Positions 1 through 6,823 of a stretch of DNA of 64,000 nucleotides are shown one piece after another (the first letter of the stretch is position 1; each line of letters starts with the position of its first letter). Source of the stretch: Solirubrobacteraceae bacterium (lineage in GTDB: Bacteria; Actinomycetota; Thermoleophilia; Solirubrobacterales; Solirubrobacteraceae); NCBI GenBank assembly GCA_030447505.1, contig JAUJOT010000009.1, positions 99,233-163,232 on the forward strand, read 5' to 3'. Made by a program: the position numbers and the translations under genes. The notes below the pieces were generated by a model. The model searched no databases and was not told where the DNA came from. It was given only the letters and a program-made list of their open reading frames with translations.

Positions 1-82
1 GCAGGTAGCGCGTCGGGTCGGTGACGAAGCCCCAGACGAGCTGCGGCGGCGCGACGATGTCGATCGCCGCCTGAACCCTCAT
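1..82 (-). CDS. SRPBCC (START-like) family protein, 5' fragment
   Basis: Only the first 27 codons lie in the window; the gene runs off the left edge. The ATG overlaps the TGA of the upstream acyltransferase gene as ATGA, which fixes the start and implies translational coupling. The visible residues (MRVQAAIDIVAPPQLVWGFV) have the beta-strand followed by 'P-x-x-V-W-x-x-V-T-D-P' helix start seen at the N-terminus of SRPBCC/polyketide-cyclase-like proteins, which bind hydrophobic ligands in a helix-grip cavity. The ligand cannot be inferred from so little sequence. Third gene of a minus-strand operon. Confidence 0.6.
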   Translation of the reverse strand, partial: MRVQAAIDIVAPPQLVWGFVTDPTRYL

Positions 83-1044
83 CCGAGGATCGGCAGGCGC
101 CGCTCGGCGGCCAGCGCCTCGAGCGTCTCCTGCATCGTCGTGACCACGTGGTCGTAGACCTCGCCGACGTCGGGCTCGGGCCCGAACTGCTCGCGCAGGT
201 CGATCGCCGGCAGGACCTCGACCGTGATCTTTGCCGGCAGCGGGATGTGGCCGAGCATGTCGCCGACGTTGAGGCCCCAGGGCACGGCGACCGAGATCGG
301 CAGCACCTTCAGCCGCAGCAGCTTGTCGAGCATGAGCAGCCGCGCGAGGCCCTCTCCGCGGCTGAGGAAGAGCGCCGTCTCCTGACCACCGATCGCGACG
401 ACCGGGACGATCGGCACGTCGTGCTCGAGCGCGAGGCGCACGAAGCCGCGACGGCCGTCGAAGTCGATCTGGTTTCCCTCCCACGTAGGGCGGTGGACCT
501 CGTGGTCGCCACCCGGGTAGACGAGCAGCGCGGCACCCGACGACAGCGCCTGGCGAGCGTTCTCGGGCGACGCGGCGACGGTGCCGTAGCTGCGCAGGAA
601 GCCGAGTCCGGGCATCGACAGCAGGAGGTTGTGGGCGAGCTGGTGGAAGCGCCGCTCGACGCCGAAGTACGTGCTGAAGGCGAGCGTGAAGACGAGCGAG
701 TCGGGCGACATATTGCCGCCCGAGTGGTTGCCGACGAGGAGCACCGGCCCGTCCTCGGGGATGTTGCCCAGGCCGCGCACCTCGCCACGAAACCAGAGGC
801 TCGCGACCAGCCACTGAGCGGGCAGGCTCTCGCGGATGTAGTCGGGGTCGCGCTCGTCGAGGTCGGCGACGGGGACGCGCGCTCTGATCGCCCGCGCGAC
901 CGCCTCGACGAGCCGTTCGATCGGGCTGCGGCCCTCGGCGTGCCCAGGTTCCTGCTCGTCGGGGCCGTCGGCGGCCTTCGCGAACGGCTTGGCTTCGGCC
1001 TTCTGGCCGTTGCGCGATCTGCCGCTCGCGGTCTGCGTTGCCAT
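79..1044 (-). CDS. lysophospholipid-type acyltransferase
   Basis: A 321-residue protein of the membrane glycerolipid acyltransferase superfamily, which transfers acyl groups from acyl-CoA or acyl-ACP to a hydroxyl acceptor. It carries an NHSGGNMSPD block (a longer-spaced variant of the NHxxxxD catalytic motif) and a VYPGGDHE block at the place of the usual FPEGTR motif, a variant shared with DGAT2-like and related bacterial enzymes. The first 50 residues are charged and low-complexity. It starts at the ATG 23 bases after the SCP2-hydrolase gene and overlaps the SRPBCC gene by 4 bases, so the three genes form one operon. The YPGG variant suggests neutral-lipid, wax or unusual glycerolipid acylation rather than housekeeping phosphatidic acid synthesis, but substrate is inference. 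Confidence 0.8.
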   Translation of the reverse strand: MATQTASGRSRNGQKAEAKPFAKAADGPDEQEPGHAEGRSPIERLVEAVARAIRARVPVADLDERDPDYIRESLPAQWLVASLWFRGEVRGLGNIPEDGPVLLVGNHSGGNMSPDSLVFTLAFSTYFGVERRFHQLAHNLLLSMPGLGFLRSYGTVAASPENARQALSSGAALLVYPGGDHEVHRPTWEGNQIDFDGRRGFVRLALEHDVPIVPVVAIGGQETALFLSRGEGLARLLMLDKLLRLKVLPISVAVPWGLNVGDMLGHIPLPAKITVEVLPAIDLREQFGPEPDVGEVYDHVVTTMQETLEALAAERRLPILG

Positions 1045-1067
1045 CGCCTGCGAGTCTACGACTGGCG

Positions 1068-2315
1068 CTACGCGGCCCGCTCGCAGCCGAGAGCGCGCCG
1101 CGGCCCGAGCGCGTCGACGCGCCCGAAGAAGTCCTCCAGGAGGCCGATCGTCGGCCGGGGGCGCTCGACCTGCGGGACGTGGCCGCATCGCTCGAGCACG
1201 ATCTGCTCGGCCGACGGCAGCCAGCGCGCGACGTAGCGCGCGAACGCCGGCGGGATGACGCGGTCGTGCGAACCCCAGACGAACAGCGCCGGCGCCTCGA
1301 GCTGCGAGAGGCGGGGGTAGAAGCCGTTGCGGCCGTACGGCGCGTCGAGGTAGATGTTGCGGGCCGCCGAGAGGAAGGCGATTCGCGCGCCCGCGCTTGC
1401 GTAGATGCGCTGAAACTCGTCGACGACGACGTCTGCCAGGCTCGGGTCGACCGCGTCGGGATCGGCGAACAGCGACCAGAAGTGATCGGCGACCCTGTCG
1501 CGGCTGAGCTGATGCGGCAGCAGGCCGAGCTCGGGCCGCAGCGCCCGCACGATCGGGTGATACGTGCGCTTGACGAAGGCCACCGCCGGACACAGCAGCG
1601 CCAGTCCTCCGACGCGCTCGGGATCGCGTAGGCCGAGCTCGATCGCGACCCGGGCGCCCATCGAGTTGCCCCCGACGTGTGCGCGCGAGATGCCGAGCGC
1701 GTCCATCGTCTCGCGCACCGTCGCGGCAAACCAGCGCGCCGTGTAGGGCGCGGTCGCCGGCTTGGAGGACGAGCCGAAGCCGGGCAGGTCGAGCGCGTGG
1801 ACGCGATAGCGCTTCGACAGCGCCGCCGCTGTATCGAGGAACGAGCTCTTGGCGCCGCCGAGGCCGTGGATCAGCAGCACGTCGGGGCCGCACCCCATCG
1901 TGAGCATCGAGACGCGGCGACCGGGCAGGCGGACCTGATGGATGCGCAGCAGCGGATCGCGGCCGTTCTCCTGGCGGAACATGCCCTCAAAGGCGATCGC
2001 GAGGTCGAGGTTGCCGCGCGCGTAGAGCAGCCGCCGGCCGAATGCCTCGATGCCCGACAGCTCGCCCCGGCGCAGGGCGATCCACGTGTCGGCGTCGGTG
2101 CCGATGACGACGTCCGGCTCGCGGCTCGACGCGCCCTTGCGAGCGCGCGCGCCGTGCGTCGTGCAGCGCACCTCCCACGTGTGACCGATGTCGCCGAGCA
2201 CGATCCGCCAGGTCGCGTCGAAGCCCGGCTCGGCCCCGGTGTAGCGATCGCGAAGCGAGCGAAAGCCCGCCTCGACGGCTGCCAATCGTGCGCTGTGGGG
2301 GCGGGGGCCAGCCAT
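1068..2315 (-). CDS. SCP2-domain / alpha-beta hydrolase fusion
   Basis: A 415-residue protein in two parts. Residues about 15-125 resemble an SCP2 sterol-carrier domain (lipid-binding fold). Residues about 130-400 form an alpha/beta hydrolase with the oxyanion turn HGLGG (150-154), nucleophile elbow GNSMG (Ser218), acid Asp351 in WGSHD and His379 in CGHVP, so the catalytic triad is complete. Lipid or acyl-ester hydrolysis or acyl transfer is likely; the exact substrate is unknown. It heads the operon with the acyltransferase and SRPBCC genes, a combination that suggests a lipid-handling pathway. The ATG at 2315 is the first start after the divergent cysS promoter region. Confidence 0.75.
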   Translation of the reverse strand: MAGPRPHSARLAAVEAGFRSLRDRYTGAEPGFDATWRIVLGDIGHTWEVRCTTHGARARKGASSREPDVVIGTDADTWIALRRGELSGIEAFGRRLLYARGNLDLAIAFEGMFRQENGRDPLLRIHQVRLPGRRVSMLTMGCGPDVLLIHGLGGAKSSFLDTAAALSKRYRVHALDLPGFGSSSKPATAPYTARWFAATVRETMDALGISRAHVGGNSMGARVAIELGLRDPERVGGLALLCPAVAFVKRTYHPIVRALRPELGLLPHQLSRDRVADHFWSLFADPDAVDPSLADVVVDEFQRIYASAGARIAFLSAARNIYLDAPYGRNGFYPRLSQLEAPALFVWGSHDRVIPPAFARYVARWLPSAEQIVLERCGHVPQVERPRPTIGLLEDFFGRVDALGPRRALGCERAA

Positions 2316-2412
2316 CGTGCGCGGGAACCTATCTCGCGGCGAGGTCGCAGGCAGCGATCATCTGAACGCGATCGTCCGAAGGGCGCGCCAGCTTGAGCTT
2401 TCCGGCGCTCGC

Positions 2413-2418
2413 TAGGGT
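2413..2418 (+). promoter_or_regulatory. -10 element of leaderless cysS transcript
   Basis: TAGGGT lies exactly six bases before the cysS ATG, placing the expected transcription start at the A of ATG. No Shine-Dalgarno sequence precedes the gene. The same TAGGGT element recurs before thrC. Confidence 0.5.
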
Positions 2419-2424
2419 CACGAG

Positions 2425-3819
2425 ATGGGCACGATCCGCCTGCACGACACGCGCTCGGGCGAGCTGCGCGAGCTCGTCGCGGGCGCCGACGGCCATGTCG
2501 GCATCTACGCCTGCGGCCCGACTGTGTACGCCCGCATCCACGTCGGCAACGCGCGACCGTTCGTCGTCTACTCGCTGCTCAAGCGCTTCCTCGAGCACGA
2601 GGGCCACGCGGTGACGCTCGTCATCAACATCACCGACGTCAACGACAAGATCTACGCAGCCGCGGCGGCGCTGCAGGTGCCGAGCGCCGACCTCGCCGCC
2701 GAGATGGCCGCGCACTACAAGGCCGACACCGACGCGCTCGGGCTCGGGCGTCCGGACGCCGAGCCGCTGGCGTCCGAGACGATCGAGCCGATCGTCGCGC
2801 TGATCGCCGACCTGATCGACCGCGGGCACGCCTACGCCGTCGACGGTGACGTCTACTTCCGCGTGCGCTCGGACGCCTGCTACGGCTCGCTCAGCCGGCG
2901 TGCGATCGACGAGATGAACCAGGGCGAGGAACCGGTCCCGCCCAGCCACGCAGACCGCAAGGAGGATCCGCTCGACTTCGCGCTCTGGAAGGCGCACAAG
3001 GAGGGCGAGGACACGGTCTGGTTCGCCCCCTGGGGCCGCGGCCGCCCAGGCTGGCACATCGAGTGCTCGGCGATGGCAGAGCAGCTGCTCGGCGTCGGCT
3101 TCGAGATCCACGGCGGCGGCAACGACCTCGTCTTCCCGCATCACGAGAACGAGGCGGCGCAGACGCGGATGGCGCGCGACGCCGAGCTCGCGCAGATCTG
3201 GATGCACAACGGGATGCTGCAGGTCGCCGCGAGCGGCGGCAAGATGGGCGACGACCCTGACGCGAAGATGGGCAAGAGCCTCGGCAACGTCGCGTTGCTG
3301 CACGAGGTCGTCGAGGAGTTCGGCCGCAACGCGCTGATCATGCTGTTCGCCGGCGCGCACTACCGCCAGCCGATGGCGTTCGACGACATGCGGATGATGG
3401 AGGCGCTCGCGCGCGTCGCGCGGGTGCGCGACTCGGCGCGCGGCCTGGTCGCCGGCGAGTCGCCGCCCGAGATGCGCCCGCTGCGCGACGCGTTCTTCGC
3501 TGCGCTGCGCGACGACTTCAACACCGCGGCGGCGCTCGGCGCCCTGTTCGAGTGGATCAACGAGCGCCACAAGCGTCGTGACGAGCCCGTCGGCCGCGGC
3601 GATCTCGTCGAGATGCTCTCGATGCTCGGCCTGCAGAATCTCGCCGAGCACGGCAGCGAGGCCGGCGCCGAGGAGCAGGAGCTGCTCGAGCAGCGCGAGG
3701 CGGCGCGCTCGGCGCGCAACTACGCGGAGGCCGACCGCCTGCGAGACGAGCTGCGCGCGCACGGCTGGGAGGTGCGCGACGGGCCCGACGGGCCGGAGCT
3801 CGTGCGAATCGAGCAGTGA
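2425..3819 (+). CDS. cysS: cysteinyl-tRNA synthetase
   Basis: A 464-residue class I aminoacyl-tRNA synthetase that charges tRNA-Cys with cysteine in the cytoplasm. The N-terminal CGPTVY block supplies zinc ligand Cys30, followed by the HIGH-like HVGN (39-42); WHIECSAM and FPHHENE supply further zinc-site residues, and KMGKS at about residue 282 is the KMSKS loop. Length fits the family (about 460). A MshC mycothiol ligase was considered, but the C-terminal DALR-type tRNA-binding region and full length favour CysS. The start ATG is preceded only by a -10 element, so translation is probably leaderless. The stop overlaps the GTG of rlmB by four bases. Confidence 0.95.
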   Translation: MGTIRLHDTRSGELRELVAGADGHVGIYACGPTVYARIHVGNARPFVVYSLLKRFLEHEGHAVTLVINITDVNDKIYAAAAALQVPSADLAAEMAAHYKADTDALGLGRPDAEPLASETIEPIVALIADLIDRGHAYAVDGDVYFRVRSDACYGSLSRRAIDEMNQGEEPVPPSHADRKEDPLDFALWKAHKEGEDTVWFAPWGRGRPGWHIECSAMAEQLLGVGFEIHGGGNDLVFPHHENEAAQTRMARDAELAQIWMHNGMLQVAASGGKMGDDPDAKMGKSLGNVALLHEVVEEFGRNALIMLFAGAHYRQPMAFDDMRMMEALARVARVRDSARGLVAGESPPEMRPLRDAFFAALRDDFNTAAALGALFEWINERHKRRDEPVGRGDLVEMLSMLGLQNLAEHGSEAGAEEQELLEQREAARSARNYAEADRLRDELRAHGWEVRDGPDGPELVRIEQ

Positions 3820-4514
3820 TCCTCTACGGGCGCAATGCGGTGCGCGAGGCGCTGCGGGCGCGACGGCGCAGCATCGCGGAGGTCTGGGCGACCGATCGCG
3901 CCGTCGCCCGCGAGCCCTGGCTGCGCGATGCCGGGGCGCGGATCGCGCGCCCCGAGGAGATCGAGCGCCGCAGCGGCTCGCCGGACCATCAAGGCGTCTG
4001 CGCCGACGCCGGCGGCTATCCCTACGTGTCGGCTCGCGAGCTGCTGGCCGTCGACGCGCCGTTCATCGTCGCCCTCGACGAGCTGCAGGACCCCCAGAAC
4101 GTCGGCGCGATCGCGCGCAGCGCCGAGTGCGCGGGCACGACCGGGGTCGTCATCTGCGAGCGCCGCGCCGCGGCCGTCACACCGGCGGTCGCGAAGGCAT
4201 CGGCGGGCGCCGTCGAGCACCTGCGGATCGCTCGCGTGCGCAACATGGCGGACTTCCTCGGCGACGCGAAGCGGTCGGGCGCGTGGTGCTACGGAGCCGA
4301 CGCGGCTGCCACGACCGGCTACGACGAGCCGGACTACAGCGGTGCTGTCGTGCTCGTGATCGGAGCGGAGGGCAGCGGCCTGCGCCCACGCGTCTCGAAG
4401 TCCTGCGATGCGCTTGTTTCGCTGCCGCTGCGCGGGCGCATCGAGTCGCTGAACGCGAGCGCTGCTGCCGCCGTTCTGATGTACGGAATCCTGCAGCGCC
4501 GGCGCGGCGCTTGA
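3816..4514 (+). CDS. rlmB: 23S rRNA 2'-O-ribose methyltransferase, TrmH/SpoU family
   Basis: A 232-residue SPOUT methyltransferase expected to methylate the 2'-OH of a guanosine (E. coli G2251) in the peptidyl-transferase region of 23S rRNA using SAM. The N-terminal 75 residues form the small substrate-binding domain. The trefoil-knot domain has all three SpoU motifs: LDELQDPQNVGAIARSAE, VIGAEGSGL and SLPLRGRIESLNASAAAAVL. The GTG start overlaps the cysS stop (GTGA). The cysS-rlmB pairing is conserved in many Gram-positives. A consensus -35 sequence for the next gene overlaps its stop codon. Confidence 0.9.
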   Translation: MILYGRNAVREALRARRRSIAEVWATDRAVAREPWLRDAGARIARPEEIERRSGSPDHQGVCADAGGYPYVSARELLAVDAPFIVALDELQDPQNVGAIARSAECAGTTGVVICERRAAAVTPAVAKASAGAVEHLRIARVRNMADFLGDAKRSGAWCYGADAAATTGYDEPDYSGAVVLVIGAEGSGLRPRVSKSCDALVSLPLRGRIESLNASAAAAVLMYGILQRRRGA

Positions 4515-4540
4515 CAAGGCGCCATAACGCGGGGTACCGT
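4511..4540 (+). promoter_or_regulatory. sigma-70 type promoter upstream of the SigH-like gene
   Basis: A perfect TTGACA (4511-4516) overlaps the rlmB stop codon and is followed after 18 bases by TACCGT (4535-4540). Transcription would start about 110 bases before the sigma-factor GTG, giving it a long 5' leader (about 4547-4659) independent of cysS-rlmB. The leader shows no recognised riboswitch. Confidence 0.5.
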
Positions 4541-4659
4541 GGGCTGGCGTCAGGCTGAACCTCAGCTTCAGATCGGGACTCGTTATACGCAGTTGGCGCC
4601 CTGGGAGGGGTCCGCCGCTGAGCACATCCGGCTCGTCCTCGGCCGGGAAAGGACTGCTC

Positions 4660-5310
4660 GTGGCAAGGATCTCCCCCAAAGCTCATCCTCAGGTCCAGGT
4701 CGATGACTACTTTCTGATCGCGCTGGCCAAGAGCGGCGATCGCAACGCCTACGAACGCATCGTGCGCCGCTACTACGGATTCGTGCGCGTCAAAGCGTCG
4801 TCGTATTTTCTCGCCGGCGGCGACTCCGACGATCTCGTGCAGGAGGGGCTCGTCGGGCTTTACAAGGCCGTCCGCGACTACCGCTCCGACCGCGAGTCGT
4901 CGTTTCGCAACTTCGCCGAGCTGTGCATCACGCGCCAGATCATCACGGCGGTGAAGACCGCGACGCGCAACAAGCACACGCCGCTGAACCAGTACGTCTC
5001 GTTCTCGGCGACGCCGGCGGGATCCAGCAGCGACGGCGAGCCCACCCTGGAGGACGTGATCCCCGGCTCGGCGGTCCACGACCCGGTCAACCAGGTCATC
5101 TCCTCCGAGGAGCTGCATTCGCTGGTCGGCTGCCTCTCGACGGCGCTCTCGGAGCTCGAGTCGCGCGTGCTGGCGCTCTATCTCGACGGTCGTCCCTACG
5201 AGGAGATCGCCGAACGCCTCGGCTGCGACGCGAAGACGGTCGACAACGCGCTGCAGCGCGTCAAGCGCAAGGTCGGCCTGCATCTCGTGCAGCGCAGCGT
5301 CCTGAACTGA
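4660..5310 (+). CDS. RNA polymerase sigma factor, SigH/Spo0H-like
   Basis: A 216-residue sigma-70 family protein without a full region 1. Region 2 spans about 15-100, with the core-binding and -10 recognition helices (DDLVQEGLVGLYKAVRDY). Region 4 sits at about 160-205 with a helix-turn-helix (YEEIAERLGCDAKTVDNALQRVKRK). In length and region 2 sequence it is closer to Bacillus SigH than to ECF sigma factors. Its place directly after cysS-rlmB matches the Bacillus order cysS-mrnC-rlmB-yacP-sigH, although mrnC and yacP are absent here. The GTG start has an AAAGGA ribosome site eight bases upstream. No adjacent anti-sigma gene is visible. Confidence 0.85.
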   Translation: MARISPKAHPQVQVDDYFLIALAKSGDRNAYERIVRRYYGFVRVKASSYFLAGGDSDDLVQEGLVGLYKAVRDYRSDRESSFRNFAELCITRQIITAVKTATRNKHTPLNQYVSFSATPAGSSSDGEPTLEDVIPGSAVHDPVNQVISSEELHSLVGCLSTALSELESRVLALYLDGRPYEEIAERLGCDAKTVDNALQRVKRKVGLHLVQRSVLN

Positions 5311-5351
5311 GCGGCCGCTTCGTGAACGAGCGGGCCTATAGCATCGGGATC

Positions 5352-5744
5352 GTGAACCCGATCGCCGCATCCACGCTGGGCATCGTCTTGGTCGTCGTCG
5401 CCGTCGTCATCGTCCTGCTCGTCGCCGGCGGCTACGCAGCCGCGACGCGGCGCGCCGAGAAGAGCGAGGGCGCGCTGCAGCGCGAGCTCCAGCAGGCCGA
5501 ACGCGAGCTCGCCGAGGCCCACGCCAACGACAAGGGCTGGGACCCCGAGCTGCTCGCGTCGGCTGCCCGCGCCGCCGCCGTCGAGCGCTTCGGCGACGCA
5601 ACCGTCGGCGACCCCCTGCTCGTGCAGGTCCTCGACCGCCCCGGGACCGACGCCGACCAGGCCGTCTTCCGGGTACAGACCGCCGACGGCGGCGAGCATC
5701 GCATCACGCTCGGCCGTGCCGGCGGCGTCTGGGGCCCGGCGTAG
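5352..5744 (+). CDS. small single-pass membrane protein
   Basis: A 130-residue protein not assigned to a family. Residues about 6-30 form a Val/Ala-rich transmembrane helix, followed by a short charged coiled-coil (RRAEKSEGALQRELQQAERELAEA) and a C-terminal soluble beta-rich tail (FRVQTADGGEHRITLGRAGGVW). The GTG at 5352 was chosen because it places the helix at the N-terminus; an upstream in-frame GTG at 5322 is also possible. It follows the sigma-factor gene by about 40 bases and may share its transcript. Confidence 0.6.
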   Translation: MNPIAASTLGIVLVVVAVVIVLLVAGGYAAATRRAEKSEGALQRELQQAERELAEAHANDKGWDPELLASAARAAAVERFGDATVGDPLLVQVLDRPGTDADQAVFRVQTADGGEHRITLGRAGGVWGPA

Positions 5745-5833
5745 GTTCAATCGTCGTCGGGTAGCGGCCGGCCTTGCGCAGCAGAAGTCGACCAGCACGC
5801 CCCATACAGGTTTTCGGCGACATTCAGAGTGAG

Positions 5834-6385
5834 TTAGCCGGGCGTCACGTTAAGCAGGTCGACCACGAACACAAGCGTCTCGTTCGGACCGATCGAGCCC
5901 TGGCCCGCCTCACCATAGGCGAGGTCCGGCGGGATGATCAACAACCGCCGGCCGCCGACCTTCATGCCCTCGATACCCTCATCCCATCCCGGGATCACAT
6001 TGCCCTGGCCTAGAGTGAAAGTGAACGGCTCGCGACCCCAGGAGGCATCGAACTGCTCGGCGTTGGAGAACAGCGCACCGACGTAGTGCACGACGAGGTT
6101 GTCGCCCGCGTTGGCTGCGGCGCCCTTGCCCTTGACGATGTCCTTCGTGACGAGCTTCGTCGGCGGCTTGCCGGACGGCTCGGGGATCTCCGGCTTGCTC
6201 GACACGTCCGTCGAGATGCCGAGCCTCGTCGCGGCGCCCGTCCCTCGAGCGGGCGTCGTCGCCGTGTCGGTCTGGGCGGGAGTCGCCGGCACCGCGGCGG
6301 GCAGATCCGTCTCGTCCTCGCTGTCGCCGCATGCGCCGACGACGAGCGCCGCCGCGGCCAGCAGCGCGATGCTTCGTGCGCGCAA
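5834..6385 (-). CDS. lipoprotein FKBP-type peptidyl-prolyl isomerase
   Basis: A 183-residue extracytoplasmic FKBP. The N-terminus is a lipoprotein signal with the lipobox VVGAC, then an acidic/Ala-Thr linker (about 20-60) and an FKBP domain (about 75-183) containing VHYVG, FDASWGR, VIPGWDEGIEGMKVGGRR and IPPDLAYG, the usual active-site segments. It probably isomerises X-Pro bonds in exported proteins at the outer face of the membrane. The TTG at 6385 was chosen because it gives a compact signal peptide; an overlapping CTG (6391) is the alternative. It lies three bases after a cytoplasmic paralogue, from which it likely arose by duplication. Confidence 0.8.
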   Translation of the reverse strand: MRARSIALLAAAALVVGACGDSEDETDLPAAVPATPAQTDTATTPARGTGAATRLGISTDVSSKPEIPEPSGKPPTKLVTKDIVKGKGAAANAGDNLVVHYVGALFSNAEQFDASWGREPFTFTLGQGNVIPGWDEGIEGMKVGGRRLLIIPPDLAYGEAGQGSIGPNETLVFVVDLLNVTPG

Positions 6386-6387
6386 CG

Positions 6388-6786
6388 TCAGTACCCGACC
6401 TTCACCAGGTCGACGACGAAGACGAGCGTCTCGTTGGGCTTGATCGGCCCGACGCCGCGGTCTCCGTAGCCGAGCGAGGGCGGGATGATCAGCGTGCGCC
6501 GGCCACCGACCTTCATACCGGTGACGCCCATGTCCCAACCCTTGATGACGCGCCCGTGGTCGAGCGGGAAGTCGAACGCCTGGCCGCGATCCCAGGAGGA
6601 GTCGAACTGTTGGCCCGTCGACCAGGACACGCCGACGTAATGGACATGGACCTGCTTGCCGGGCGTCGCCGCGTCGCCCTCGCCGACGACGATGTCGTCG
6701 GCGATCAGCTCGGTCGGGGGCTCGCCGGTCGGCGCGGGGACCTCGGGCTTGCTGGTGAGGTCGTCGGAGATGTCAAGCTTGGTCAT
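6388..6786 (-). CDS. cytoplasmic FKBP-type peptidyl-prolyl isomerase
   Basis: A 132-residue single-domain FKBP with no signal peptide. It has VHVHYVGVSW, FDSSWDRG, VIKGWDMGVTGMKVGGRR, IIPPSLGYGDRG and a final ETLVFVVDLVKV strand, so the rotamase pocket residues are present. It should catalyse cis-trans proline isomerisation in the cytoplasm. The first 35 residues (SDDLTSKPEVPAPTGEPPTEL) are also present, slightly altered, in the following lipoprotein FKBP, showing that the pair is a tandem duplication in which one copy gained an export signal. Confidence 0.85.
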   Translation of the reverse strand: MTKLDISDDLTSKPEVPAPTGEPPTELIADDIVVGEGDAATPGKQVHVHYVGVSWSTGQQFDSSWDRGQAFDFPLDHGRVIKGWDMGVTGMKVGGRRTLIIPPSLGYGDRGVGPIKPNETLVFVVDLVKVGY

Positions 6787-6823
6787 GAGCCACAGCCTAC
6801 GTACCCACGGCCGTGGCGCGGCG

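Noticed and set aside
2329-3762. Long minus-strand open frame opposite cysS
   Set aside because: Arg/Ala/Val-rich translation with no motifs, fully antisense to a clear CysS; typical of GC-rich third-position shadowing.
4547-4659. Riboswitch in the leader of the SigH-like gene
   Set aside because: The leader is long enough but shows no recognised conserved core or terminator/antiterminator pair.
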